From assembly GCA_965234685.1 (NCBI GenBank), contig OZ248539.1, positions 992,001 through 1,056,000 of the forward strand: a stretch of 64,000 nt of DNA. The letters are read 5' to 3'. Positions 26,233 to 35,190 of the stretch are shown piece after piece. The notes under the pieces are model-generated. The model worked only from the letters and a program-made list of their open reading frames with translations, did not search any database and had not been told where the DNA came from. The DNA comes from Fimbriimonas planktonicus (GTDB lineage Bacteria; Armatimonadota; Fimbriimonadia; Fimbriimonadales; Fimbriimonadaceae). Positions within the stretch are counted from its first letter, which is position 1. Each line of letters begins with the position of its first letter. A program made the position numbers and the translations under genes.

Positions 26233-27420
26233 TTAGCTCGGCCAGGTCGGCAAGGTTCGCGCCAGCGGTTTGTCGGATCGATAGCCCAACTCGTATTCGG
26301 CCTGCATCAGGGTATGAATTTCGTGGGTGCCTTCGTAAATCATTGCGCCACGGCTGTTGCGGAAGTACCGCTCGACCGGGAAGTCATCGATGAAGCCGTA
26401 AGCACCGTGAATCTCAACGGCTTTGTTGGCGGCATCGAAGGCTCGCTCGCAGTTGGTCCACTTAGCCATGCTGCATTCTCGGGTGTGGCGGAGGCCTTCG
26501 TTTTTCATCCAGCCCACTTGGTAGTACAGGAGACGTCCGATATCACGGCCCTGGACCATGCTGGCAATCATCTGCTGAACCAACTGCTTCTTAGCAATCG
26601 GTTCGCCCTGCACTGTTCGGTCCTTGGCGTATCGGGTGCACGCGTCTAAACAAGCCGTAATGATGCCGACAGCGCCAGCGGCGACGGTGTAGCGACCGTG
26701 ATCCAGCGCCGACATCGCGACCTTAAATCCGTCGCCTTCTTCGCCGATTCGGCAATCCGCCGAAATTCGCATGTCCTCGAAGAAGATCTCGCCGGTGTTC
26801 CCGGCCCGAACACCGAGCTTTCCGTGAAGCGCGCGGCTGCTAAAGCCGGGTGTGTTCCGGTCGACGAGAAAAGCGGCGTACGGCGCCTTCGCATCTGAAC
26901 CCGAAAGCCGCGTGATCAAGAGGAACTGGTCGGCATAATCGGCCAACGAAATCCAAGTCTTCTGACCATTGATGACGTAGCTATCGCCGTCTTTTACAGC
27001 AGTCGTGGAAATGTTTGCCGCGTCCGATCCCGCGTTGGGTTCGGTGAGACCAAAAGCACCAATCAGTTTGCCGCTCGCAAGTCCGGGTAGCCAGCGCTGC
27101 TTTTGCTCCTCGGTGCCCCATTGCAGCAAGGTCAGCGCATGAAGGCCACTGTGGACCGACATAACGACTCGTGCGGTGGTGTCTGCTCGTTCTAGTTCCT
27201 CGCAAACGAGTCCGAGCGAAATGTAATCGGTTCCGGAGCCACCGTAAGCCTCTGGAATGGAGACGCCAAGAATGCCGGCGGCTCCCATTTTCTCAAGCAT
27301 GGCGCGATCTGATTTCGCTTCTCGATCTCGGGCGGTCACGTCAGGGACAACTTCCTGCTGCCCAAACTTGTAAGCCATTTCCCGGATCAGTTCATGCTCG
27401 GCGGTGAGTCGAAAATCCAT
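26233..27420 (-). CDS. Acyl-CoA dehydrogenase
   Basis: FAD-dependent acyl-CoA dehydrogenase of 395 residues. Signatures include GAFGLTEPNAGSDAA, KTWISLADYAD and QTVQGEP-like TVQGEPIAKKQ. The catalytic base is E363 in IYEGTHEIHT, the position used by glutaryl- and short-chain enzymes. The substrate chain length cannot be fixed: the YEGTHEIH motif and domain layout fit butyryl/glutaryl-type enzymes. No electron-transfer flavoprotein genes are nearby. TACACT lies six bases before the ATG. Confidence 0.93.
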   Translation of the reverse strand: MDFRLTAEHELIREMAYKFGQQEVVPDVTARDREAKSDRAMLEKMGAAGILGVSIPEAYGGSGTDYISLGLVCEELERADTTARVVMSVHSGLHALTLLQWGTEEQKQRWLPGLASGKLIGAFGLTEPNAGSDAANISTTAVKDGDSYVINGQKTWISLADYADQFLLITRLSGSDAKAPYAAFLVDRNTPGFSSRALHGKLGVRAGNTGEIFFEDMRISADCRIGEEGDGFKVAMSALDHGRYTVAAGAVGIITACLDACTRYAKDRTVQGEPIAKKQLVQQMIASMVQGRDIGRLLYYQVGWMKNEGLRHTRECSMAKWTNCERAFDAANKAVEIHGAYGFIDDFPVERYFRNSRGAMIYEGTHEIHTLMQAEYELGYRSDKPLARTLPTWPS

Positions 27421-27426
27421 GCCAGG

Positions 27427-27432
27427 AGTGTA
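27427..27432 (-). promoter_or_regulatory. -10-like hexamer TACACT before the acyl-CoA dehydrogenase gene
   Basis: TACACT on the minus strand ends six bases before ATG 27420. The same hexamer at the same distance precedes the HEAT-repeat gene at 54239. Confidence 0.5.
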
Positions 27433-27457
27433 CCGGTGAGGCTAAATACATCATCTA

Positions 27458-27486
27458 TTTACATCTCGGTCTGGTTGCGGTATGGT
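27458..27486 (+). promoter_or_regulatory. Promoter of the VPS10-like gene
   Basis: TTTACA (27458-27463) and TATGGT (27481-27486) are 17 bases apart. The start ATG 27499 is 12 bases after the -10, so the leader would be only about 5 bases. Confidence 0.5.
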
Positions 27487-27498
27487 CCCTGCATTCCG

Positions 27499-30099
27499 AT
27501 GAATCGAATCCGCACCTTAATCGTTGCCTCCGGCGCGTTGCTGGCGATCTTCCCGGCGGCCTTGGCGCAAGCGCCTGCTGACCTATCGCCGTGGCTGCAA
27601 ACCCTCTCTCCGCGCAACATCGGACCCACCACGATGGGCGGCCGAATCAGTGACATCGCGGTTTACGAGAAGGAGCCGCGGATCTTTTACGTCGCGAGCG
27701 CGAGCGGTGGTCTTTTCCGCACCGATAACAGCGGCCTAACCTTCGCTCCGGTTTTTGATAAGGAAGGGACGATCTCCCTCGGCGCGGCGGCGGTCTCACA
27801 GAAAGACCCGAACGTAGTTTGGGTTGGTACGGGTGAAGCGAGTAGCCGAAACTCGGTCGCCTGGGGTGATGGCGTCTACAAGAGCACGGACGGCGGCAAG
27901 AGCTGGAAGAACATGGGCCTCAAAGAGACCATGCACATCAGCAAGGTACTGATCGACCCACGGAACGACAATGTGGTTTACGTTGCGGCGCTTGGCCGGC
28001 TCTGGGGAAGCAACCCCGAGCGAGGCGTTTACAAAACGACCAACGGCGGCGAAACCTGGCAGTTGGTTCTCAAAGTCGATGACAAAACGGGATGCATCGA
28101 TCTGATCATGAATCCGAAGAGTCCGGACAACTTGATTGCCGCGATGTGGCAACGAGAACGTAAGGCTTACGATTTCACCAGCGGCGGCCCCGGTTCAGGG
28201 ATCTACAGAACGGAGAACGGAGGCAAGGCTTGGAGCAAGATTGACCGTGGCGTTCCTCGCTCGAACCTCGGACGAGTCGGCCTGAGCTTCCACCGAAACG
28301 ATCCCAACAAGGTCGTTGCGAGCATCGAGTACAAGCCAAGCGCCGAAGAAATGAAGGGACGAACGCCCGAAGGCGGCGCGATTCGCATGAACGGCGGCGG
28401 CATCTTCGTTTCCGAAGATAGCGGAAAGTCATTCAAGTTTGTGAATGCGACGAACCCGCGTCCGTTCTACTTCAGCATGCCGCGATACGACGTGGCGAAC
28501 CCGGACCTGATCTATCTGCCTGGAGTTGAGCTTGCGAAGTCCGAAGATCGAGGCAAGACCTTCAAGCAGCAGAACACGAACGTCCACCCAGACTGGCACG
28601 TGCTCTGGATCAACCCAGCCGATTCGAAGCATTTGATCTCCGGAACGGACGGCGGCGCCTTCGAATCGCGCGACCAAGGCAAGACTTGGCGTCACCTGAA
28701 CGGAATGGCGATCGGCCAATTCTACGCAATCGGCGTTGACATGCGACGGCCGTATTGGATCTACGGTGGACTTCAGGACAACTCGAACTGGGGAATGCCG
28801 ACGCAAACGGCGTACGGCAACATCCAGTACTTCCACAGCGTTCCGCTCGGCGGAGGGGACGGCTTCTACAACTTGGTCGACCCAACCGACTGGCGCACTG
28901 TTTATTCCGAAAGCCAAGGCGGCGCGGCCTACCGAACCGACCTCGTGACCGGAGCGAATCGCTCGATTCGGCCTCGAGGACAGGGACTCCGGTTCAACTG
29001 GAACACCCCATTTGCGATCAGCGCGCACAACGCGAAAACGCTCTACTTCGGCGGAAACAAGCTCTTTAAGAGCGTCAACCGTGGCGACAATTGGGAAGAA
29101 ATTTCCCCTGACCTAACAACCAACAATCCGGCGAAGCTTTCGCCCGGAAAGAACAGCGTCACGCCCGAGAACACGGGTGCGGAGCAACACTGCACGATCG
29201 TCACCATCGGCGAATCGCCTCTCAAGGCAGGCACGGTTTACGTCGGCACAGACGACGGCCTAGTGCAGCTGACGCAGGATGACGGCAAGACCTGGACCAA
29301 CCTGACGCCCAACATTCCTGGCCTCCCGGCAGAGGTGTGGTGCTCACGTGTAACCGCCTCAAAGTGGGTTGCAGGCCGAGCATATGCCACGTTTGACGGT
29401 CACCGCTCGAACGACTTCAACCTGTACGTTTACGTGACGGAAGACTTCGGCAAGACCTGGAAGAAGCTGAACAACGGTCTCCCTAGCAACGATTCGACCT
29501 ACGTGATTCGCGAGGGTGAGAAGAACCCAGATCTCCTGTATCTCGGTACGGAAATGTCCCTGTACGTTTCTTTGAACCGTGGTGAGAACTGGACCCGGTT
29601 CCGAAGTGGCAACTTCCCAACCGTGGCGGTGCACGACCTATTGGTTCATCCGGTTGAGTTGGATCTCGTAATCGCGACTCACGGCCGTTCGATCTGGACG
29701 GTTGACGTGAGCGGGCTTGAGCAACTTACGACCAAAGAGATGGAGAAAGAGGTTTCCGTGTTTCGTCCGCAAGACGTTCTGCTTCTCGGACGAGTGGGTG
29801 GCACTCAATGGGCCGGAGAAAACGGCTTTGCCGTCAACAACTCCCAGCCCGGAACGCGCATCTTCTACTGGCTGAAATCGGCACCCAAGGGAACCGTGAC
29901 GATCACGATCACCGATGCGGCAGGCGTTGAATCGACCGAGCTGCGCGGAGTCACCAACAATGCAGGCCTAAACGTGGTCACTTGGAATGGCCGACTGAAT
30001 CGCCTTCCGGTTGCGGGTGACTATCGGGTCGTGCTCAAGGTCGGAGACAAGGAATACACGTCGTCGGTGAAAGTGGTCGAGGCTTACTTAAACAAGTGA
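27499..30099 (+). CDS. Secreted VPS10/BNR-repeat beta-propeller protein
   Basis: Exported protein of 866 residues with signal peptide about 1-24 (ending ALAQ). Many Asp-box/BNR motifs (S-x-D-x-G-x-T-W) occur, such as KSTDGGKSWKN, KTTNGGETWQ, ESRDQGKTWRH, VTEDFGKTWKK and LNRGENWTR, indicating a sortilin/VPS10-type propeller, often annotated as glycosyl hydrolase. The last about 110 residues form a C-terminal domain with a strand pattern like FlgD-type sheets (LNVVTWNGRLN near the end). True hydrolase activity is unproven. ATG 27499 is chosen over an in-frame 27394 because it gives a proper signal peptide and follows the promoter. Confidence 0.9.
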   Translation: MNRIRTLIVASGALLAIFPAALAQAPADLSPWLQTLSPRNIGPTTMGGRISDIAVYEKEPRIFYVASASGGLFRTDNSGLTFAPVFDKEGTISLGAAAVSQKDPNVVWVGTGEASSRNSVAWGDGVYKSTDGGKSWKNMGLKETMHISKVLIDPRNDNVVYVAALGRLWGSNPERGVYKTTNGGETWQLVLKVDDKTGCIDLIMNPKSPDNLIAAMWQRERKAYDFTSGGPGSGIYRTENGGKAWSKIDRGVPRSNLGRVGLSFHRNDPNKVVASIEYKPSAEEMKGRTPEGGAIRMNGGGIFVSEDSGKSFKFVNATNPRPFYFSMPRYDVANPDLIYLPGVELAKSEDRGKTFKQQNTNVHPDWHVLWINPADSKHLISGTDGGAFESRDQGKTWRHLNGMAIGQFYAIGVDMRRPYWIYGGLQDNSNWGMPTQTAYGNIQYFHSVPLGGGDGFYNLVDPTDWRTVYSESQGGAAYRTDLVTGANRSIRPRGQGLRFNWNTPFAISAHNAKTLYFGGNKLFKSVNRGDNWEEISPDLTTNNPAKLSPGKNSVTPENTGAEQHCTIVTIGESPLKAGTVYVGTDDGLVQLTQDDGKTWTNLTPNIPGLPAEVWCSRVTASKWVAGRAYATFDGHRSNDFNLYVYVTEDFGKTWKKLNNGLPSNDSTYVIREGEKNPDLLYLGTEMSLYVSLNRGENWTRFRSGNFPTVAVHDLLVHPVELDLVIATHGRSIWTVDVSGLEQLTTKEMEKEVSVFRPQDVLLLGRVGGTQWAGENGFAVNNSQPGTRIFYWLKSAPKGTVTITITDAAGVESTELRGVTNNAGLNVVTWNGRLNRLPVAGDYRVVLKVGDKEYTSSVKVVEAYLNK

Positions 30100-30112
30100 G
30101 GCTCGTCAACTT

Positions 30113-30808
30113 TTGAATCGCGAAGCGTTCGCCGCTGGTCTCGCCAGCCTCGGCCTCGAACTCTCTACGGAGCAGTTCGAGGCCTTCGAGCGGTTTGAAG
30201 AGGCACTCTACGAAACGAATGAGGTGATGAATCTCACTCGGATTACCCGGGAAGAGTGCTACATTCGGCACTTTCTCGATTCGCTTCTGTTTCACGATCT
30301 CATTCCATCTGGCGCGGACGTGCTCGACATTGGAACAGGGCCAGGATTCCCAGCGTGGCCGCTGGCAGTAGCGCGCCCGGATTTGCAGATGACTGCCGTC
30401 GACTCAAACGGCAAGATGCTTGGATTCTTGAAAGAGAACGCGGTGCCAAACCTCATGCCGATCCAATATCGGGCGGAAGAGTGGGGAGTTAGGGAAGCCT
30501 TTGGCGTGGTCACGGGTCGTGCGGTTGCGCCTTTGCCGATTCAACTTGAGATCAGCGCTGCGCCGTGCGAAGTCGGCGGACTGGTGCTGCCGATGCGCAC
30601 AAGCACCGATTTGGAGGCGATCCAGCGTATGCCGGTGGACTTACTGGGCCTCAAGCTCGAGAAGATTGTTGACCGAGTCTTGCCGGGCACGGACATCACG
30701 CGGCTCTTCCCGGTGTACCGAAAAGTCTCAGAAGGCAGCCCGAAGTACCCCCGCCGCTGGGCAGAAATTAAACTCAATCCGATTGGTTCCAAGAAGCTTT
30801 GGATGTGA
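30113..30808 (+). CDS. rsmG: 16S rRNA (guanine527-N7)-methyltransferase
   Basis: SAM-dependent methyltransferase of 231 residues. The RsmG start NLTRITREECYIRHFLDSL, SAM motif DVLDIGTGPGFPAWPLA, DSNGKMLGFLKE and VVTGRAVAPL are typical. It modifies G527 of 16S rRNA; loss gives streptomycin resistance in many bacteria. The start is TTG, 13 bases after the preceding stop. The usual GidA/ParAB neighbours are absent, so the gene is detached from the common origin cluster. Confidence 0.93.
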   Translation: MNREAFAAGLASLGLELSTEQFEAFERFEEALYETNEVMNLTRITREECYIRHFLDSLLFHDLIPSGADVLDIGTGPGFPAWPLAVARPDLQMTAVDSNGKMLGFLKENAVPNLMPIQYRAEEWGVREAFGVVTGRAVAPLPIQLEISAAPCEVGGLVLPMRTSTDLEAIQRMPVDLLGLKLEKIVDRVLPGTDITRLFPVYRKVSEGSPKYPRRWAEIKLNPIGSKKLWM

Positions 30809-30810
30809 TG

Positions 30811-30827
30811 GCTCGGTTGAACCGAGC
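30811..30827. terminator. Hairpin between convergent rsmG and DUF2202 genes
   Basis: GCTCGGTT-G-AACCGAGC is a near-palindrome two bases past the rsmG stop. It can fold as a 6-bp stem with a 5-base loop on either strand. There is no T tract, so it may be a weak terminator or 3'-end stabiliser. Confidence 0.4.
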
Positions 30828-30846
30828 ATCATATTCTCGCTGATCG

Positions 30847-31509
30847 TTAGAATCCGCGGCCTCGTTCGTTTTGGGATGAGATCACTTTGTTGAACTCTTC
30901 CTGGCTAATGTGTTTTGGCTTGTACGTAAACCCAGCATTCGATAGATTCCGCACAAATGCCCGAAGGTGATTACGGGATCCACGAGCTAGGTTTTCGTAA
31001 ACCTGCTGAAGATCGGCTCGGTTCGTGGTTTTTGCCCATCGACTCAGGTCGAAAAGGTCCATTTCCTCGATTGTCACACCGACCTTCAAAGCCTCAATCC
31101 GAGAGATGCTGCCTTTCTTTTCGAATTCGTTGTACAGCTTTTGGAGTGTTGGGTCGGCAAACTTGCCTGGCGGAAGCGAAGCCGACGGATCGGTGATTTC
31201 ATACTTTTTCAACAAAGCGGACACCCATGCCGTGTGCGCGGCTTCCGCTTGGAGGATGTTTCCAAACGGTCTCGGCCCCCACTTTTTGGCCAGGAACGAG
31301 TACACATTCTGGGCAAGCTTTTCTTCTTCGCGTATGAAAAGCAGACCCGCGGCCTCTTCGCGAGTTAGGGCGGTCTGCGTTTGAATCTCCGCTTGAATGC
31401 CGAGACCGGACTCGGTCGGATCCAGCCTGTTGACAGATTGTCCGTATCCGCTGGCAACAAGGCTCAAAGCAAGGGAGGAAGTAGCAATGGTGACGGCAAG
31501 TGTTTTCAT
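30847..31509 (-). CDS. DUF2202 ferritin-like secreted protein
   Basis: Exported protein of 220 residues with signal peptide about 1-23. The mature part is all helical and contains the DUF2202 pattern: LLFIREEEKLAQNVYSFLAKKWG, FGNILQAEAAHTAW with the E-x2-H metal motif, and later ENLARGSRNHLRAF. This resembles a ferritin/rubrerythrin-like four-helix bundle with carboxylate and histidine ligands (iron or other metal, by family inference). It is convergent with rsmG and divergent from the BMP transporter genes. Confidence 0.85.
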   Translation of the reverse strand: MKTLAVTIATSSLALSLVASGYGQSVNRLDPTESGLGIQAEIQTQTALTREEAAGLLFIREEEKLAQNVYSFLAKKWGPRPFGNILQAEAAHTAWVSALLKKYEITDPSASLPPGKFADPTLQKLYNEFEKKGSISRIEALKVGVTIEEMDLFDLSRWAKTTNRADLQQVYENLARGSRNHLRAFVRNLSNAGFTYKPKHISQEEFNKVISSQNERGRGF

Positions 31510-31615
31510 GTTTGCTCTTACTTACTCAGAGGCACCGAACCAATCGTGAGATTCTTTTTGGCTGCCGGTCCATGGCGACAATTTGCCGGTAATGAACGGA
31601 AAGTCAAGAATCTCG

Positions 31616-31621
31616 TATAGT
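31616..31621 (+). promoter_or_regulatory. -10 element of the BMP transporter operon
   Basis: TATAGT ends nine bases before ATG 31631, with no Shine-Dalgarno sequence; a leaderless or nearly leaderless start is likely. Confidence 0.5.
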
Positions 31622-31630
31622 TCGATTGTT

Positions 31631-32632
31631 ATGAAGGCGAAAATTCTTTGGGGGCTAGCCCTTGCGGTGATCGTTGGTTGTGGCTCGACAGGTGATACGG
31701 CGAAGACCGAAACGAAGGAAACCGAAGCAACCTCGGGCGGGGAGTTCAAGGTCGCGCTGCTGACCCTTGGATCGGTTAACGACTCAGGCTGGAACAGCAT
31801 GGCCTACGAGGCTCTCAACGGCATTAAGTCCGATATGTCAGCGACGGTGGATAACCAAGAAGTCCCGCCGACAAACGCCAAGGATGCGCTTCGTTCCTAT
31901 GCTCAGAAGGGCTACAACTTGGTATTCGGGCACGGCTACGAGTACAACGAGCCGATGGCGGCGGTGGGTCCTGACTTCAAGGACACCATCTTCATTTCCA
32001 GCTCCGGCGGAAAGACCGCCTCGAACGTAGGCGCTTTCCGGTTCTATCTGGAACAGAGCTTCTACCTCGCGGGAATGCTTGCCGCAAAGCAGAGCAAGAC
32101 GGGCGTGATCGGCTCGGTTGCCGTTTTGGACATCCCCAGCATCAACTCGACCCTGAAGGCTTACGAAGCCGGTGCGAAAGCAGCGAACCCAAACATCAAG
32201 GTCCTGCCGCCGGTTTACTTCGGCGTCGAAAACGACATCGCAAAGGCCAAGCAGCTCACCGAGAGCATCATCGCTCAGAAGGCAGACTTCGTGATTCACC
32301 AAGCCAATGCCGCTGCAAAGGGCGTCTTTGATGCTTGTGCAGAAAAGGGCGTGAGCGCGCTGGGATCGAACCTCAACCAGAACTCGGAGAAGGGAGTCGT
32401 CGCTTCCGCCTTCATCGTCGCGAAGCCAGCGTTCTTGCAGCTCGCGAAGTCGGTGAAGGATAAGACCTTCAAGGGCGAAATCGTGCTGGTCGGAATGGAT
32501 TCGGGAACGATCGATTTTGAGATCAATCCACAGTACAAGTCCAAGGTTCCGGCTGACTTGATCAAGCTGCTGGACGAAACGAAGGAAAATATTCGCACCG
32601 GAAAGCTCGTTGTGCCGAAAGACGAGTTCTAA
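31631..32632 (+). CDS. BMP family ABC transporter substrate-binding lipoprotein
   Basis: Periplasmic-binding lipoprotein of 333 residues. The lipobox ends VIVGC with lipidated C17, followed by a Thr/Glu linker. The BMP (Med/PnrA-like) fold starts FKVALLTLGSVNDSGWNSMAYE, with GYEYNEPM, IFISSSGGK, FYLEQSFYLAG and DSGTIDFEINP. Known relatives bind purine nucleosides such as guanosine, inosine or adenosine. It heads an operon with the ATPase, two permeases and a tandem PTPS-like gene. ATG 31631 is preferred to 31583, which would lack a signal peptide. Confidence 0.93.
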   Translation: MKAKILWGLALAVIVGCGSTGDTAKTETKETEATSGGEFKVALLTLGSVNDSGWNSMAYEALNGIKSDMSATVDNQEVPPTNAKDALRSYAQKGYNLVFGHGYEYNEPMAAVGPDFKDTIFISSSGGKTASNVGAFRFYLEQSFYLAGMLAAKQSKTGVIGSVAVLDIPSINSTLKAYEAGAKAANPNIKVLPPVYFGVENDIAKAKQLTESIIAQKADFVIHQANAAAKGVFDACAEKGVSALGSNLNQNSEKGVVASAFIVAKPAFLQLAKSVKDKTFKGEIVLVGMDSGTIDFEINPQYKSKVPADLIKLLDETKENIRTGKLVVPKDEF

Positions 32633-32677
32633 CCTACGTTGAAGTAAGGACGCGTTCCGCTTGAGGGGCGTGGCCAA

Positions 32678-34147
32678 GTGGACATGACTGCCAAATCAGG
32701 ACTGCATGTCGAAAACATCGTTAAACGTTTCGGACCGCTGACCGCGCTCGATAACGTCAGCGCCAGTTTCCGACCGGGAGAGATTCACGCCGTACTCGGC
32801 GAAAATGGAGCCGGAAAGTCAACCCTCATGGGGATCCTTTCTGGCTTCGTCGTGCCTGACTCGGGGACGGTCATGCTCAACGGAAATCCGGTGCCGGTAG
32901 GGCGTCCGTTCGATTGCAAGCGCCTAGGGATCGAAATGATCCATCAGCACTTCACGCTGGTTTCTGAGTTCACGATTGCCGAGAACTTTGCCCTCTCGCG
33001 ATTGCCAGGGCTGATGAGTTCTTCCGAAGTTTCGGCTCGTGCTCAGCCGTCGCTTGCAGCGGCAAATCGGCTAGGGTGGGAATTGGAGCCTGGTCGTCGC
33101 GTGAGTTCTCTGTCTGTAGGCGCGCAACAGCGAATTGAGATTCTGAAGGCGCTCGGTGGGGACGCTCAAGTCATCATCTTCGACGAGCCAACCGCGGTGC
33201 TTTCGCCGGATGAGGTGGAAGATCTCTTCCGCGTCCTGCGCCAATTGAAGACCGATGGGCACGTGGTCATTCTTATCGCTCACAAGCTGTCGGAAGTACT
33301 CAGCATCGCCGACCACGTGACAGTTCTGCGTCGCGGCAGGTGGATCGCTTCGGCACCCATTGCCGAGGTCGACGAGCGCAAACTCGCGGAATGGATGGTC
33401 GGTGAACTCCCACCGCCGCTCGCCGAACGCAAAGGTACTGAGCTGGTACCTGGCCTGGTAGGGCAGGACCTAACCGTACTCGGAGACCGAGGCGAGGCTG
33501 CCATCAAGAATTGTTCTTTCGAAATCAAGCGGGGAGAAATTCTCGGCATCGGCGGAGTGGACGGAAACGGTCAGTTAGAACTTGCGGAAGCGCTCGTTGC
33601 CGTGCGACCAGTGGATGGAGCCCTTAGCTTTGCCGGAAAGCAGGTCAATGCCGAGGACATGCGAATCTCTTATGTCCCGCAAGACCGGCAGCACGACGGC
33701 CTGGCGATGGGCATGACGATCGAAGAGAACTTGCTGATCACCGGACACCGAAAGCCGATGCTTCGAAAGGGCCCGTTCCTGAATTTTCGAGCCTTGCATC
33801 AGTGGGCGAATCAGCTGGTCAAGCGCTTCTCGGTCAAAGCAAACAGCCCGGCAGATCGAGTGGCCGGACTCAGCGGGGGCAACCAACAGAAGGTGGTCGT
33901 CAGCCGCGCTTTGGATGAGCAGCCAGACCTTTTGGTGGTCGTAAACCCAACCCGTGGACTCGACATTCGGGCCACTGAATACGTTCATTCCAAAATCCAG
34001 GAAGCACGAGATGCTGGCGCAGCCGTCGCGTTGTTCTCAACCGATCTCGATGAAATTTACGCCTTGGCCGATCGAATCATGTTTCTCTCGCGCGGCGAGT
34101 TGATTGCTGATACCGGAGCTGAGTCGCTCTTTGGAGCCAAGGCTTGA
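32678..34147 (+). CDS. ABC transporter ATPase with two nucleotide-binding domains (BMP type)
   Basis: Protein of 489 residues with two fused ABC ATPase domains, as in nucleoside (YufO-like) and ribose importers. First domain: Walker A GENGAGKS (41-48), signature LSVGAQQR, Walker B VIIFDEPTAVLSPDE. The second has the degenerate Walker A GVDGNGQLE typical of the subfamily and signature LSGGNQQKVVVSRAL. Start is GTG 32678, with GAGG about 10 bases upstream; ATG 32684 is less well spaced. The stop codon overlaps the TTG start of the permease (TTGA). Confidence 0.95.
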   Translation: MDMTAKSGLHVENIVKRFGPLTALDNVSASFRPGEIHAVLGENGAGKSTLMGILSGFVVPDSGTVMLNGNPVPVGRPFDCKRLGIEMIHQHFTLVSEFTIAENFALSRLPGLMSSSEVSARAQPSLAAANRLGWELEPGRRVSSLSVGAQQRIEILKALGGDAQVIIFDEPTAVLSPDEVEDLFRVLRQLKTDGHVVILIAHKLSEVLSIADHVTVLRRGRWIASAPIAEVDERKLAEWMVGELPPPLAERKGTELVPGLVGQDLTVLGDRGEAAIKNCSFEIKRGEILGIGGVDGNGQLELAEALVAVRPVDGALSFAGKQVNAEDMRISYVPQDRQHDGLAMGMTIEENLLITGHRKPMLRKGPFLNFRALHQWANQLVKRFSVKANSPADRVAGLSGGNQQKVVVSRALDEQPDLLVVVNPTRGLDIRATEYVHSKIQEARDAGAAVALFSTDLDEIYALADRIMFLSRGELIADTGAESLFGAKA

Positions 34148-35190
34148 ACGGTTTTCTGCGCTTCGGGCTATTGCTCGCTGGGTTGATCGTTGTCTTGCTC
34201 CTGACCTTGGCGGCGTTTCAGCTTCCGATTGTCGACAGCGTGAAGCTGATTTTTGACGGAGCGTTCTCGGACAAATTCGCTTGGTCCCGGTCCGCGGTCA
34301 AGATGACGCCACTTCTTCTGACCGGGCTTGGCATGGTCATTGCTTGGCGGGCGGGGGTGTACAACATCGGCGGAGAAGGGCAGTTTGTTGTCGGAGCGAT
34401 CTTTGGTGCGGCGGTCGGGAAAGGGCTGATTGGCGCGAACGCGGCCGCGATACCTGGTGGCTCGCTGTTGATTCTCGTGGTCTGCGCGATTGGCGGCGCG
34501 CTCTGGGCTTGGATCGCCGGCTGGCTCTACGTCCGGCGAGGGGTCGAGGTCGTGATCAGCACGATTCTTCTCAACTTCATCGCCATTCAGCTCCTCGGCT
34601 TTGCCGTGAGCGGACCTTTGCAAGAGCAGAAGCGACAAGTTCCCCAGACCGATTTGTTACCGGAATCGCTGATGCTGGCGCGGTTTGATCGGCAGACGGA
34701 TGTTCATCTCGGCACGGTGCTGGCACTTGTGATGGCCGTCGTGCTTACGATTTTCCTCTACCGAACCGTCGCCGGATATCGGCTGCGGCTCGTTGGAGAC
34801 AACCCAAAGGTCGCAAGGGTCAACTACATCGATCCGGGCCGCGTGCAGCTCTCTGCCATGGCCCTTTCGGGTGCGATGTGTGGCTTGGCAGGAGGGGTCG
34901 AGTACTTGGGCTTGGTCGGTCAACTAGGCACGACGTTCCCGCAGCAATGGGGTTTCCTTGGCATTCCCGTTGCTCTCCTCGGTGGACTTAACCCGATGCT
35001 TACCGCCGGGGCGGCGTTCTTCTTTGGTGCATTGTTCGCCGGTACCGAGAACCTGGCCCGATTTACTCCGGCCGGGACGACAATCGTTTACGTCATTCAG
35101 GCGACGGCGGTGCTCGCCTACGTCGGACTATCGGGCCTTAAGAAGGCTCTACCCAAGCCAGAGGAGGAGACAGAATCGACCCCATCTTGA
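34144..35190 (+). CDS. ABC transporter permease (YufP/BMP type)
   Basis: Integral membrane protein of 348 residues with about nine or ten hydrophobic segments. The conserved loop PLLLTGLGMVIAWRAGVYNIGGEGQ and the PVALLGGLNPM motif are diagnostic of the BMP/ribose permease superfamily. TTG start overlapping the ATPase stop. C-terminus is cytoplasmic and acidic (PKPEEETESTPS). Forms the channel with the following permease. Confidence 0.93.
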   Translation: MNGFLRFGLLLAGLIVVLLLTLAAFQLPIVDSVKLIFDGAFSDKFAWSRSAVKMTPLLLTGLGMVIAWRAGVYNIGGEGQFVVGAIFGAAVGKGLIGANAAAIPGGSLLILVVCAIGGALWAWIAGWLYVRRGVEVVISTILLNFIAIQLLGFAVSGPLQEQKRQVPQTDLLPESLMLARFDRQTDVHLGTVLALVMAVVLTIFLYRTVAGYRLRLVGDNPKVARVNYIDPGRVQLSAMALSGAMCGLAGGVEYLGLVGQLGTTFPQQWGFLGIPVALLGGLNPMLTAGAAFFFGALFAGTENLARFTPAGTTIVYVIQATAVLAYVGLSGLKKALPKPEEETESTPS